Below the pieces are notes generated by a model, which was given only the letters and a program-made list of their open reading frames with translations, did not search any database and was not told the DNA's origin. A stretch of 64,000 bases of DNA, from assembly GCA_900472485.1 (NCBI GenBank), contig UCII01000009.1, positions 174,267-238,266 of the forward strand. Direction: 5' to 3'. Origin of the DNA: Hyphomicrobiales bacterium (GTDB taxonomy: Bacteria; Pseudomonadota; Alphaproteobacteria; Rhizobiales; Rhizobiaceae). Positions within the stretch are counted from its first letter, which is position 1. The number at the start of each line of letters is the position of its first letter. Shown here piece after piece: positions 17,862-27,448 of the stretch. The translations under genes and the position numbers were made by a program.

Positions 17862-18821
17862 ATGTTTTCTCGCATATCCCTGTCTGCCGCGGCCTTGCTT
17901 ATCGGAAGCCTGTTTGCGGGCACGACATTCGCCGAGCCTGTCACCGTGCGCAGCTGCAATCGCGATGTAACCTTCGACAAAGCGCCGGAGCGGGCCGTTT
18001 CCAACGATGTCAACCTGACCGAGATGATGCTGGCGCTGAAGCTGCAGGACCGCATGGTCGGCTATACCGGCATTTCCGGCTGGAAGACGCTGGATGAGAA
18101 GCTGCGTGACGGCGTGAAGGAACTGCCGGAGCTGTCGCCGAAATATCCGAGCAAGGAGGTGCTGCTCGGCGCCAATGCGGATTTCTTCTTTGCCGGCTGG
18201 AACTACGGCATGAAGGTCGGCGGCGAGGTAACTCCGGAAACGCTCGCACCCTTCGGCATCAAGGTTTATGAGCTGACCGAATCCTGCATCTTCGTCATGC
18301 AGAAGAACAAGCCGACCATGGACGACATGTTCGTGGATCTCCTCAATCTCGGCAGGATCTTCCGCGTCGAGGACAGGGCGGAAGCGCTCGTCGCCGGCTA
18401 TCGCAAGCAGCTTGCCGAGATCCAGGCGAGGATCGGTCATGTCGACAAGCCGACCAGCGTTTTCGTCTATGACTCCGGTGAGGAGAAGCCGTTCACATCG
18501 GGGCGCTACGGCATTCCGACTGCATTGATCGAGGCTGCCGGCGGCTTCAATGTGATGGACGAGGTCGAGAAGAGCTGGACTGAAGTGTCCTGGGAGCCGG
18601 TCATCGAGAAGAACCCGGAAGTGATCGTGATCGTCGATTACGGCCAGGTGACCGCCGCCCAGAAGATCGCCTTCCTCAAGGGCAATCCGGCCTTCAAGAA
18701 TATCTATGCCGTGAAGAATGACCGCTTCGTCGTGCTGCCTTATGTGGAGGCGACGCCGGGGCCGCGCAACATCGAGGCCATTGCCGCGCTGGCCAAGGCC
18801 TTTCACCCGAGCGCGATGTAA
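17862..18821 (+). CDS. ABC transporter substrate-binding protein (BtuF/FepB type)
   Basis: This 319-residue periplasmic protein has a signal peptide (residues 1 to about 24, ending TTFA) and the TroA/FepB fold pattern: AVSNDVNLTEMMLAL, then VLLGANADFFFAGWNYGM and the C-terminal GPRNIEAIAALAKAFHP. GGAG precedes the ATG by five bases. It sits between ATPase and permease, under the B12 riboswitch. Ligand assignment to a corrinoid rests on regulation, not on binding residues. Confidence 0.9.
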   Translation: MFSRISLSAAALLIGSLFAGTTFAEPVTVRSCNRDVTFDKAPERAVSNDVNLTEMMLALKLQDRMVGYTGISGWKTLDEKLRDGVKELPELSPKYPSKEVLLGANADFFFAGWNYGMKVGGEVTPETLAPFGIKVYELTESCIFVMQKNKPTMDDMFVDLLNLGRIFRVEDRAEALVAGYRKQLAEIQARIGHVDKPTSVFVYDSGEEKPFTSGRYGIPTALIEAAGGFNVMDEVEKSWTEVSWEPVIEKNPEVIVIVDYGQVTAAQKIAFLKGNPAFKNIYAVKNDRFVVLPYVEATPGPRNIEAIAALAKAFHPSAM

Positions 18822-18883
18822 TCGTCTGTAATGTCGATCCGTCCAGTTCATCACGGGGCGGATCTCTTCCTCAAGATTTAAAC

Positions 18884-19900
18884 ATGCGCCTCAACCTCTC
18901 TATTCTCATCCCCTTGCTCGCGATCGGCTTCATCCTGTCGATCACCGCCGGTGTGTCGCTCGGTTCGGCATCCATTCCGTTCTCCACCGTCTGGTCGATC
19001 GTCGGCAACAGACTGCATGCGGGTGCCTTTCCGATCATTTGGTCCAGCGGGCAAGAAAGCATTATCTGGGACGTCCGTTTCCCGCGCGTCGTTCTGGCCG
19101 CGCTTGTCGGGGCGGGGCTTGCCATCACCGGCGCCGTCCTGCAGGCGCTGACGCGAAATCCATTGGCGGACCCGCATCTCCTCGGCGTCTCTTCCGGGGC
19201 GGCATCCGGCGCCATCCTGGCGCTGTTGCATACCGGGCTGATCCTCGGACTGTTGACGGTGCCATTGTTCGCATTTGCCGGCGCCTTGCTCGCAACCGCG
19301 GCCGTCGGCCTGACGACGCGATTGACGCGCTCGCAATCGGCCGATCGGCTCGTCCTGTCGGGCGTGGCGGTTGCCTTCGTGTTCACGGCGCTTGGCAACC
19401 TCCTGATCTTTCTGGGCGATCCGAGGGCCGCCAACACGGTTGTCTTCTGGATGCTGGGCGGCCTCGGGCTGGCGCAATGGCAGCACCTCATCTATCCCGC
19501 CGGCATCCTGCTGTTCTGCCTCGTCTTGCTTCTCCCGAAGACGAGAGAGCTCAATGCACTTGCGATGGGCGATGAAACGGCCGTTACACTTGGCATTGAC
19601 GTCGCGCAGTTTCGCCTGTTGCTCTTCATCATCACGGCGCTGCTGACCGGTGTGATGGTCGCCTTTTCAGGCGCAATCGGTTTCGTCGGGTTGATGGTGC
19701 CGCATTTCGTGCGGCTGATCGTGGGTGGGGATAATGTACGTGTGGTGCCGCTGAGTGCTGCTTTCGGCGCACTGACCTTGATCTGGGCTGATATCATCGC
19801 GCGCCTGCTCATGGCTCCAGAGGACATGCCGATCGGCGTGGTCACCGGGCTTGCCGGAGGCGTCGCCTTCATCCTGATACTGCGGAGCGGACGCGCATAG
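18884..19900 (+). CDS. ABC transporter permease, FecCD/BtuC family
   Basis: This 338-residue membrane protein has about nine to ten hydrophobic helices and the FecCD landmarks: VRFPRVVLAALVGAGLAITGAVLQALTRNPLADPHLLG (partly quoted, the hallmark), VAFSGAIGFVGLMVPHFVRL, and a C-terminal GVVTGLAGGVAFILIL. It completes the importer with the two genes before it. The ribosome site is weak. It closes the riboswitch operon. Confidence 0.93.
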   Translation: MRLNLSILIPLLAIGFILSITAGVSLGSASIPFSTVWSIVGNRLHAGAFPIIWSSGQESIIWDVRFPRVVLAALVGAGLAITGAVLQALTRNPLADPHLLGVSSGAASGAILALLHTGLILGLLTVPLFAFAGALLATAAVGLTTRLTRSQSADRLVLSGVAVAFVFTALGNLLIFLGDPRAANTVVFWMLGGLGLAQWQHLIYPAGILLFCLVLLLPKTRELNALAMGDETAVTLGIDVAQFRLLLFIITALLTGVMVAFSGAIGFVGLMVPHFVRLIVGGDNVRVVPLSAAFGALTLIWADIIARLLMAPEDMPIGVVTGLAGGVAFILILRSGRA

Positions 19901-20181
19901 ATCGACCCATTGCCAAGGTGTTTTCCTGGCCTATTTCCGGCGGGCATGGTCGATGCGAGAGGTCGTCGTCAAGATGAGAGCGGGCGATACCCGGTTTTGA
20001 GCGAGGGTCCGGACAGGATAAGGGCATGGAATGCCTTCGTGTCGCCTTTCTTTGTCTTACAAGGCGTACGCGTAAAGACTATGGAATTCGCAATCCTACT
20101 ATAGGGCGACTCGAGTCTCGATTTTTGCGGCGATTTCGGTCATCCACTGCCTGCGACTTCATGTGCAACGAGGAGCTCTGC

Positions 20182-22773
20182 TTGCGCCCGCTGAAATCTC
20201 GTCTTTTTCTATTGTCCCTGTTGCTGCTGGGATTGGGCGTGTTTACCGCCATCATCCCGTTGGCGGGGGCTGCCGTTGCGCAGGATCAGCAGCCAGCCCA
20301 GACATCGCAGCAAACGGATCAACAGCCCGGGCAGCTCGCCAATGGGCTCCTGGATACGGCCGTCACCGATCTCGGCAAGGCAAAGAAGACCTACGCATCG
20401 CTTCAGGAGGCGGCGAAGCAGGCTACAGCGGACGATGAAACGCTCGTGGCGCTCTCCGGCCAGGTTGACGAACTCAATCGCACCACCGCTGCTATTTCCG
20501 CGCGCCTGAAACCCCGTACCGCTGAGATCGATGCACGCCTGACACAACTCGGTGCAGCTCCGAAGGAAGGCCAGCCACCCGAGGCTCCGATCGTCGCGCA
20601 GGAGCGCGAAAGGCTTAATGCCGAACGCTCGCAGATCAGCGCCGTGATCCTCGATGCAGACAATCTGACCGCAGAAAGCAGTCGGCTTTCGATGCAATTC
20701 ATGGAGATGCGCCGAAAGTTGTTTGCGGAGACGCTATTCAAGCGGACGGAGGTTTCCACCACGACATTCGACGATGCAGGCGCGGCCCTGGTCGACGAGG
20801 GCGTCAAGTTCAGTACCGCCGTGACGAGCTGGATCGGCTTTGTGCTCAAGGCCAAGCTTGCCTCGTTCCTGGCTGCCGTCTGCCTGTCGATCGGCGCTGC
20901 GCTGATATTTCTTGTCGGTGGTTATCGGCTGTTCCGTCGCTACTATGTGCAGGATGAGGCTATCGAGAACCCGCCCTATATCAGCCGGCTCTCCGTTGCC
21001 TTCTGGTCGACGCTGATCCGCACGCTGTCGCTGGCGGCCTTTCTCGTCACATCCTTCTTCTTCCTCTCGAATTTCAATGTGCTGCGGCCTGATATCGCGC
21101 CGATACTGGCGGCGGTCTTCGGCTTCATCGGCCTCGTCTATTTTGTCGGCCGCCTCAGCAATGCCGTTTTCGCGCCGTTCCGGCCGCATTGGCGCCTGGT
21201 CAAGCTGTCGAACAAAGGGGCACATTCGCTCACCTGGTGCCTGCAGGCCATGGCTGTGGTCAACGGGCTGGATTACGTCTTCGACCGCATCAGCGAGTCC
21301 CTGGGATCGCCGGTCGTCGTTACCGTCGCGAAAAGCTTCCTGGCGGCACTGCTGATCGGTCTTATCCTGATTGCGGCCTCCTTCGGCTCGCCGATGCTGG
21401 CCAAGAATGGCGATCCGGATGCGCCGGGCCGCCATTGGCCTCATGGGATGGCCATCATTCTTCGAGTTCTCGGCATATTGGTGATCTTCACCTCGTTCAT
21501 CGGCTATGTCGGGTTGGCCCGCTTCATGGCGACGCAGATGATCGTGACGAGTGCCGTCATCGCGACCATGTATCTCGGCTTCCAACTCGGCAAGGCCGTG
21601 TCCAAGCAGGGCGTCTTTGCCGAAACGATCATCGGCCGCTTTCTGGAAAATCGCTTGACGCTACGTGAAGTGGCACTCGATCAGGCCGGTCTCGCCGCCG
21701 GTCTTGCGACCTACGCCGTCGCGCTGCTGACGGGCATTCCGCTCATCCTGCTGTCCTGGGGTTTCCATATCCAGGATCTGGAAACCTTCGCTTACAGGCT
21801 CTTCACCGAGATCAAGATCGGGAACATGTCGATCTCGCTGCTCGGCATCTTCGTCGGCATTCTGCTGTTTGCCGGCGGCTATTTGGTCACGCGCTGGTTC
21901 CAGCGCTGGCTCGACAGCAATGTCATGGCGCGCGGACAAGTGGATCTGGGTGTCCGCAACTCGGTGAGAACCGGCATCGGCTATCTGGGCATAGCATTGG
22001 CGGCGATCTTTGCCATTTCCGCTGCCGGCATCGATTTGTCCAGCCTGGCGCTCGTCGCCAGTGCCCTCTCGGTCGGTATCGGTTTCGGCCTGCAAAATAT
22101 CGTGTCGAACTTCGTGTCCGGCCTCATCCTGCTGGTCGAGCGGCCGTTCAAAGTCGGCGACTGGATCGTCTCGGGAACATCGGAAGGTATCGTCAAGCGC
22201 ATCTCGGTGCGCGCGACCGAGATCGAGACCTTCCGCAAGCAGTCGATCATCGTGCCGAATTCCGAGCTTATCAATGCGTCCGTCGGCAACTGGACGCATC
22301 GCAACAGGCTCGCCCGCTCCGAAATCCCCGTATCCGTCAGCTATGATACCGATCCGCGCAAGGTGATGGATATCCTGCTGGAGCTGGTGCGCTCGATTCC
22401 GAAGGTTCTCAGGAATCCGGAGCCGCATGTGGAGTTCCTGCGCTTCGGTCCATCGTCGCTCGATTTCGAGATGCGCTTCTATCTGTCCGATCTCTCCGAC
22501 GGCATGGAGATCCGCAACAATCTGCGCATCGAAATCCTGAAGCGCTTCAATGAGGAGGGGATTTCCATTCCCTATCCGCATCAGGAGCTGCATATCGTTC
22601 GCGAGGGCAGACGAGGCAGGCAGTCGGATATCGCAGCCGATGCCTTGGTCGATTTTGCGGACGGGCCTGAGGCTGAGGATGACGTGAAAGAAGATTCCGC
22701 TTTGTTGGACGAAGGCAAGGTATCAGAAGCGAAGAGCACAGGCCGGCGCCGGGGCAGGACCGCGGCGGAGTGA
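20182..22773 (+). CDS. MscS-type mechanosensitive channel with DUF3772 region
   Basis: This is a roughly 863-residue membrane protein. A signal peptide (about residues 1-34, ending GAAVA) is followed by a Gln-rich segment and a periplasmic helical region with the DUF3772 plan. Many membrane helices follow, then the MscS core: pore helix and VGIGFGLQNIVSNFVSGLILL, and the beta domain VERPFKVGDWI, then FRKQSIIVPNSELIN. A cytosolic acidic/basic tail follows. TTG at 20182 is preferred because AGGAG lies six bases before it; ATG at 20161 lacks a ribosome site. It should release solutes on hypo-osmotic shock, a useful partner for osmolyte uptake genes elsewhere in the window. Confidence 0.88.
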   Translation: MRPLKSRLFLLSLLLLGLGVFTAIIPLAGAAVAQDQQPAQTSQQTDQQPGQLANGLLDTAVTDLGKAKKTYASLQEAAKQATADDETLVALSGQVDELNRTTAAISARLKPRTAEIDARLTQLGAAPKEGQPPEAPIVAQERERLNAERSQISAVILDADNLTAESSRLSMQFMEMRRKLFAETLFKRTEVSTTTFDDAGAALVDEGVKFSTAVTSWIGFVLKAKLASFLAAVCLSIGAALIFLVGGYRLFRRYYVQDEAIENPPYISRLSVAFWSTLIRTLSLAAFLVTSFFFLSNFNVLRPDIAPILAAVFGFIGLVYFVGRLSNAVFAPFRPHWRLVKLSNKGAHSLTWCLQAMAVVNGLDYVFDRISESLGSPVVVTVAKSFLAALLIGLILIAASFGSPMLAKNGDPDAPGRHWPHGMAIILRVLGILVIFTSFIGYVGLARFMATQMIVTSAVIATMYLGFQLGKAVSKQGVFAETIIGRFLENRLTLREVALDQAGLAAGLATYAVALLTGIPLILLSWGFHIQDLETFAYRLFTEIKIGNMSISLLGIFVGILLFAGGYLVTRWFQRWLDSNVMARGQVDLGVRNSVRTGIGYLGIALAAIFAISAAGIDLSSLALVASALSVGIGFGLQNIVSNFVSGLILLVERPFKVGDWIVSGTSEGIVKRISVRATEIETFRKQSIIVPNSELINASVGNWTHRNRLARSEIPVSVSYDTDPRKVMDILLELVRSIPKVLRNPEPHVEFLRFGPSSLDFEMRFYLSDLSDGMEIRNNLRIEILKRFNEEGISIPYPHQELHIVREGRRGRQSDIAADALVDFADGPEAEDDVKEDSALLDEGKVSEAKSTGRRRGRTAAE

Positions 22774-23103
22774 TCTGATTACCGGCAGAACCCGGTGAAA
22801 CAGAGCCATGTTGTCGCGAGCAGGAATGATGCCGGTCGTCGTTTCCGGTGGGTTCCGCTCGGAAGTTCGCAGTTTGCGTTCCTCGACGGGAGCGTGTGGC
22901 GCTCTTTGGGATTGTTTCTCTCGTGTGGGATCCAGGATCTCGAGCATGTCGCCGCCGCGGGAGCCCAGGCGATAACGCGCCTGGAAAGCGGCAAATGAGG
23001 GCTGTTTTCTTCACCTCCGGGAAACCAGTCGGCTTAACAAATCCGCAAAGGCTTTGTTCTAAAAGAATACAGAGGGGATCATTTTCAAAAACAGGTTTTC
23101 ATT
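22774..23103. other. Intergenic region, no gene seen
   Basis: These 330 bases separate the channel gene from the first response regulator. Short frames on both strands lack ribosome sites and family motifs. The last 40 bases before the ATG are AT-rich and probably hold the promoter. Confidence 0.4.
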
Positions 23104-23934
23104 ATGCCATTTCTGGGTGTTTCGGGGATGCAATATTCCGGTGCGTCTCTTGCCGGCTCGCGCATTCTTCTCGTTGAAGATTCCAACCTTTTTACATCGA
23201 TGGTCAGTACGAAGCTGAAGGAGCTTCTGGACATCGACGTCGAGATCTGCCGCAATTTCGAAGAACTGCAGCTCGCCTACGACAAGTCGTCGGAGCCGAT
23301 CAAGCTGGCGATCTCGAACATGAACCTGCCAGGCGCCGAGAAGGGAGAGGCATTGGCCTATCTTGTCGATCTCAGCATTCCAACGATCGCCTTCACAGGT
23401 ACTTTTCTCGAAGGCACGCGCGACGAGCTGATCGCCAAGGATGTGGTGGATTACATTCTCAAGGACAATGTCTTTGCGGTGGATATGCTGGCGGAATCGA
23501 TCTGCCGTTTTCTGACCAACCATCGTCACCATGTCCTTATCGTCGACGATAGCGCGACGGCGCGCGCTTTGCTGTCCAGCCGGCTGAAACGCTACAATTT
23601 CCGCGTCAGTGTTGCGGAGAATGGTGCAAAAGCACTCGAAATCTTGAAGGCCAGCCCGGATGTCGGCCTTATGGTCACAGACTACAATATGCCCGACATG
23701 GACGGCTTCGAGCTGACGCGACGTATTCGCGCGACCACCGGCTCCCATGAGTTGCGCATCATTGGCGTCTCGTCATCCAACAACCGGCTGCTTTCCGCCC
23801 GCTTCCTCAAGGCGGGTGGCAATGATTTCATCCTCCGGCCATTCATCGATGAGGAGTTCTACTGCCGCGTGAATCAAAATCTCGACACTCTGTTGCAGAT
23901 TCAGTCGGCTCAACCGACCGGAAAGAACTCGTAG
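23104..23934 (+). CDS. Double-receiver response regulator, first receiver degenerate
   Basis: This 276-residue cytoplasmic protein has two receiver domains and no output domain. REC1 (about 18-138) keeps LLVEDS but has Asn72 (ISNMNLPG) where the paralogue at 24119 has Asp, so it probably cannot be phosphorylated. REC2 (about 142-262) is intact: LIVDDS, phospho-acceptor Asp193 in VTDYNMPDMDG, and a Lys-to-Arg-like RPF region. The ATG at 23104 has only a weak ribosome site; an ATG eight codons later is possible. A kinase partner is not in the window. It may act as a connector with the diguanylate cyclase next door. Confidence 0.85.
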   Translation: MPFLGVSGMQYSGASLAGSRILLVEDSNLFTSMVSTKLKELLDIDVEICRNFEELQLAYDKSSEPIKLAISNMNLPGAEKGEALAYLVDLSIPTIAFTGTFLEGTRDELIAKDVVDYILKDNVFAVDMLAESICRFLTNHRHHVLIVDDSATARALLSSRLKRYNFRVSVAENGAKALEILKASPDVGLMVTDYNMPDMDGFELTRRIRATTGSHELRIIGVSSSNNRLLSARFLKAGGNDFILRPFIDEEFYCRVNQNLDTLLQIQSAQPTGKNS

Positions 23935-24118
23935 GCGCGGCAAGTCAGGCAAAACAGCCTTAAGAAAAGTGAGGAAAAATCACTTTTATGTAAATCTCCG
24001 CAATCAGCGGTTCCAATTTTTTCACGAATCCTGTTCAGGATACGTGCAAGACGGTTTGGCAGACCTGCAATTGACTGAATATTCATGCACCTGATGGTGT
24101 GGGAGGAATTGACGGGAA

Positions 24119-25450
24119 ATGGTACTGCATGTGGGATCCCTCGGCGGCGGCATCAGCCACCGCAATGGCAGCCAGAAAATACTTCTGGTCGAGGACTCGC
24201 GCATGTTTTCCGCGGTACTATCGCATCGGTTCGAAACCGAACTCGGCCTGGCTGTAACGCATTGCTCTTCCTTGAAAATGCTGAACGAGGTGCTGGCGGG
24301 GCCTGATAGCAGCTTCACGATGGCGGTGATCGATCTCAACCTTCCGGATGCTGCCCATGGAGAAGCCCTGGATGTTGCCGTTGCCCATGACATTCCCACC
24401 ATCGTCTTTACGGCGTCTTTCGACATGGCGACGCGCAATCGCATCATGGAGCGCAATGTCGTTGACTATGTGCTCAAGGACGGCGAGTTCGCCCTCGACA
24501 ATCTCGTCTCCTCGGTAAGGCGTGCCATTGCCAACCGGTCGATGCGCGTTTTGGTTGTGGACGATGTGCCTTCAGCCCGGAAAATGCTGACGGATTTGCT
24601 CCATGCTCAGCAATTCCAGGTCGCCGAAGCCGGCACGGGTATCGAAGCCCTGGCGATGCTTGAGACATTCGACGACATCGAAATCGTCGTCACTGATTAC
24701 AATATGCCTGATATGAACGGCCATGAGCTGACCCGCCGCATCCGCCACCGCTATGGCTCGGATCGGATGCGGATCATCGGCATATCCTCTTCGAACGATC
24801 GTTTGCTGTCTGCGACATTCCTGAAGGCCGGCGCGAGTGATTTCATCTACCGCCCCTTCGTCCAGGAGGAGCTGCAATGTCGTATCGCGTTGAACGTCGA
24901 GACGCTGTCACAGCTGAAACAGCTGCGGGCGGCAGCGGCTAGCGATTATCTGACCGGGCTCTACAACAGGCGCTATTTTTATGATCATGGCCCGCGGCTG
25001 GTCAACGAATGCCTGCGTCGCCAGCGTCCAAGCTCGGTTGCCATTCTCGACATCGATCACTTCAAGAAACTGAACGACACCTATGGTCACGAGATCGGCG
25101 ATCAGGTGTTGAAAGCCGTTGCCGGCCGACTGCACGGGTTGCTGGAAGGCACCGACAATCTGCTCTCCCGCCTCGGTGGGGAAGAATTCGCCATTCTTTT
25201 TGCAGAGATGAATTCGCGTGCGGCGACCGCGCTATGTGATGAAGTCCGCCTCAGCCTTGCCAGCCTGAAGGTTCATGCCGACGACGAAGAGCTTTCGGTG
25301 ACTGTTTCCATCGGCGTGGCGGAAATTGCCGGCTACGAGTCCTTCGACAATTATCTCAACGCCGCGGACCAGTTTCTCTATATGGCGAAGCACAATGGCC
25401 GAAATCAGGTCTATTCCGATTTCAAAATGGCCCAAGAGGCGGCCCAGTAA
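24119..25450 (+). CDS. Response regulator diguanylate cyclase (REC-REC-GGDEF)
   Basis: This 443-residue protein has two receivers, Asp72 in VIDLNLPDA and Asp193 in VTDYNMPDMNG, then a GGDEF domain from about residue 272 (SDYLTGLYNRRYF). The active-site motif is GGEEF at about 353-357, which is competent in PleD-type enzymes. The RxxD inhibitory site expected just upstream is absent, so product inhibition may be lost. The domain plan is that of PleD. It probably makes cyclic di-GMP, linking the unknown kinase to surface polysaccharide and motility control. Confidence 0.92.
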   Translation: MVLHVGSLGGGISHRNGSQKILLVEDSRMFSAVLSHRFETELGLAVTHCSSLKMLNEVLAGPDSSFTMAVIDLNLPDAAHGEALDVAVAHDIPTIVFTASFDMATRNRIMERNVVDYVLKDGEFALDNLVSSVRRAIANRSMRVLVVDDVPSARKMLTDLLHAQQFQVAEAGTGIEALAMLETFDDIEIVVTDYNMPDMNGHELTRRIRHRYGSDRMRIIGISSSNDRLLSATFLKAGASDFIYRPFVQEELQCRIALNVETLSQLKQLRAAAASDYLTGLYNRRYFYDHGPRLVNECLRRQRPSSVAILDIDHFKKLNDTYGHEIGDQVLKAVAGRLHGLLEGTDNLLSRLGGEEFAILFAEMNSRAATALCDEVRLSLASLKVHADDEELSVTVSIGVAEIAGYESFDNYLNAADQFLYMAKHNGRNQVYSDFKMAQEAAQ

Positions 25451-25486
25451 GCCGCCTGCCTGATCCGCTTGCCTTTTCCACTGCTC

Positions 25487-26521
25487 TCAGACGACGATGC
25501 CGGTACGGTTGGTCGACATGGTCAGTTTGCGCTCGGCGCGCTCCTGCTGTGGCGAGCGATTATAGAGTTCGCGATAACACTTGGAGAAGTGCGAAGCGGA
25601 GACGAAGCCGCAGGCGACCGCCACTTCGACGACCGGCATGGAGGATTGCACCAGCAGATGCCGTGCGCGATCCAGGCGAATCTCGAGATAGTAGCGGGCC
25701 GGAGAGCGGCCCATTTCCTGGCGGAACAGGCGCTCGATCTGTCGGCGCGACAGGCCGGCATCGTCGGCGATTTCCAGAAGCGACAGCGGCTCGGCGAGGT
25801 TGCTTTCCATCAGCTCGATGATCGATAGGACCTTGGAGTTCTGAACGCCTAGGCGCGCACGCAGCGGCAGGCGCTGGCGGTCGTGCGGGCTGCGCACGCG
25901 ATCGGTCAGCTGCTGCTCGCAGACACGGTTGACGAGGTTTTCGCCAAAATCCTGACCGATGAGATTGAGCATCATGTCGAGAGAGGCGGTGCCGCCCGCG
26001 CATGTATAGAGATTGCTGTCGACCTCATAGAGATCGGCATAGACTTCCGCCTGCGGGAAGGTCTCCGAAAAGCCTGGCAGGTTTTCCCAATGGATTGCGC
26101 AGCGTTTGCCATTCAACAGGCCCGCCTGGGCAAGCACATGGGCGCCCGTACAGAGGCTGCCGACGGCCACACCGCGATTGTAGGTCTCGCGCAGCCAGGC
26201 ATTGACCGACTTGTTGTGGAATTCTTCGACATAGATGCCGGAACAGACCAGCACCATGTTCGGGCGGTTCTCTCCGCCCAGATAGCGACGCTCGTCGGTG
26301 AGGGAGGAATTGACCTCCAGTCCGATGCCGCTGGAAGAATAGACTTTCTGACCGTCCGTCGAGGCAAGCCGCCATGTGTAGGCGGGATAGCCCAGCATGC
26401 GATTGGCAATCCGCAGCGTCTCGATCGCAGCAGAAAACGGCAGCATGGTGAAATGCGGAACAAGGAAGAAAACCAGGGAGCGCGTCTTGATGGGGGTCTT
26501 GCTCATGTCGTGAAAATCCAT
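25487..26521 (-). CDS. GlxA/GbdR-type AraC family regulator
   Basis: This 344-residue regulator has an N-terminal DJ-1/PfpI amidase-like ligand domain (about 15-190; GSLCTGAHVLAQAGLL carries the nucleophile-like Cys) and a C-terminal AraC double helix-turn-helix (PLSLLEIADDAGLSRRQIERLFRQE; VAVACGFVSASHFSKCYRELY, partly quoted). Pseudomonas GbdR, of the same plan, activates glycine betaine and dimethylglycine catabolism. Its position beside the corrinoid methyl-transfer module, with cho and bmt genes in the window, makes a betaine-type effector likely. The effector cannot be read from sequence. An inverted repeat lies just before its start. Confidence 0.88.
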   Translation of the reverse strand: MDFHDMSKTPIKTRSLVFFLVPHFTMLPFSAAIETLRIANRMLGYPAYTWRLASTDGQKVYSSSGIGLEVNSSLTDERRYLGGENRPNMVLVCSGIYVEEFHNKSVNAWLRETYNRGVAVGSLCTGAHVLAQAGLLNGKRCAIHWENLPGFSETFPQAEVYADLYEVDSNLYTCAGGTASLDMMLNLIGQDFGENLVNRVCEQQLTDRVRSPHDRQRLPLRARLGVQNSKVLSIIELMESNLAEPLSLLEIADDAGLSRRQIERLFRQEMGRSPARYYLEIRLDRARHLLVQSSMPVVEVAVACGFVSASHFSKCYRELYNRSPQQERAERKLTMSTNRTGIVV

Positions 26522-26527
26522 GTTCCA

Positions 26528-26565
26528 GGGCCGTTACGTATTCCTTGCGTCAAATACGTCGGCCC
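26528..26565. promoter_or_regulatory. Inverted repeat before GbdR-like gene
   Basis: GGGCCG-TT-ACGTATT (26528-26542) pairs with AATACGTCGGCCC (26553-26565), a 13-bp dyad interrupted by two bases. It ends only a few bases from the start codon. It could be an operator for autoregulation or a leader hairpin that limits translation. Confidence 0.5.
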
Positions 26566-26754
26566 GATGGTCTATAAGCGACATTGGCATGGATAATCGC
26601 GGCCGCAAAGGGATATTTGCGTCTACTATGAAAAATACGGGCATGAAGGAGAGAAGCGAAGCGGAGGCGAGCGATATGCTCAAGCGACAAAATATATTTG
26701 CGTATAATTCTCAAGATTAAAGTGGGATTCGCATCTGGATGCGGAAATGTTCAA

Positions 26755-26787
26755 AAGGCGACGCTCGCTTCGGTTGAGCGTCGCCTT
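26755..26787 (-). terminator. Rho-independent terminator for DUF1127 gene
   Basis: AAGGCGACGCTC and GAGCGTCGCCTT form a perfect 12-bp stem with a nine-base loop. On the minus strand the stem is followed by TTTTGA, which suits termination of the DUF1127 gene 22 bases upstream. Confidence 0.8.
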
Positions 26788-26809
26788 CAGTTGTTATGCT
26801 CTTTCACTA

Positions 26810-27013
26810 TCATCGGGTGGCTTTCGGCTTCTTGATTTCGTTTGCGGCCGGCCAGCCCAAGTCCTTGCGCATGTCATCGGACAGAGATTCGAGCTCGCGA
26901 AGGGAGCGCCACTGCTGCCAGCGATCAGCGATGCGAGAAAAGAAGGGCATGTAACTTCCGCTTGACGGAAACGGGTTCCGTGCGCCGGTCTGTCTATAAC
27001 TGATGGTCGTCAT
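26810..27013 (-). CDS. DUF1127 domain small protein
   Basis: This 67-residue protein ends with the arginine-rich DUF1127 block (RIADRWQQWRSLRELESLSDDMRKDLGW, partly quoted). Such proteins are abundant in alphaproteobacteria, and in Agrobacterium and Rhodobacter relatives they affect RNA turnover, phosphate and sRNA metabolism. AAGGA precedes the ATG. It has its own terminator. No special link with the methyl-transfer genes is evident. Confidence 0.85.
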   Translation of the reverse strand: MTTISYRQTGARNPFPSSGSYMPFFSRIADRWQQWRSLRELESLSDDMRKDLGWPAANEIKKPKATR

Positions 27014-27079
27014 TTTCAGGGTCCTTTCAGTGTCAACCGCTCAAAATGTCACGGATTTAATATGGGCCTGCCAGATCCA

Positions 27080-27325
27080 TCAATCAAACGAATAGATCTT
27101 ATAGCTGCCATTAGTATTCTTGAACGAACGCAGCTTGCCGGGCTTTCGCTCCAGCGCTGCCAAGATGCGATCCGGCGGGAGGCCGCGCGCATTGACGTCA
27201 TCGATCAGATGAGCGGGAAAGCGGGTCGCAATCTCGTCGAGCGTGTGCTGTGCCATGCGCTGAATTTTGCGGAGGCGTAGGAGAGAAAAAAGCCGTGAGG
27301 CTTCGTCTGATACCATGCCAGCCAT
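27080..27325 (-). CDS. Small hypothetical protein (81 aa)
   Basis: The ATG at 27325 has AAGGAG seven bases upstream, so it is preferred over in-frame codons further out. The protein is rich in Arg and Leu (SRLFSLLRLRKIQRMAQHTLDEIA), with a basic C-terminus ending in SYKIYSFD, and has no membrane segment. Its helix and charge pattern loosely recalls DUF1127, but no family is recognised. It is divergent from the LysR gene at 27449. Confidence 0.55.
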   Translation of the reverse strand: MAGMVSDEASRLFSLLRLRKIQRMAQHTLDEIATRFPAHLIDDVNARGLPPDRILAALERKPGKLRSFKNTNGSYKIYSFD

Positions 27326-27448
27326 GATCTTACTCCTTCGAGGCTGTCTGCGATGAATTTCCATTACGTCTAATATGGTGCTTCGTTGACATTCAGACAA
27401 ATGAAATGATATGGTGTTTAAGATCAGAAAAATTGAAAGGTAATCGAT

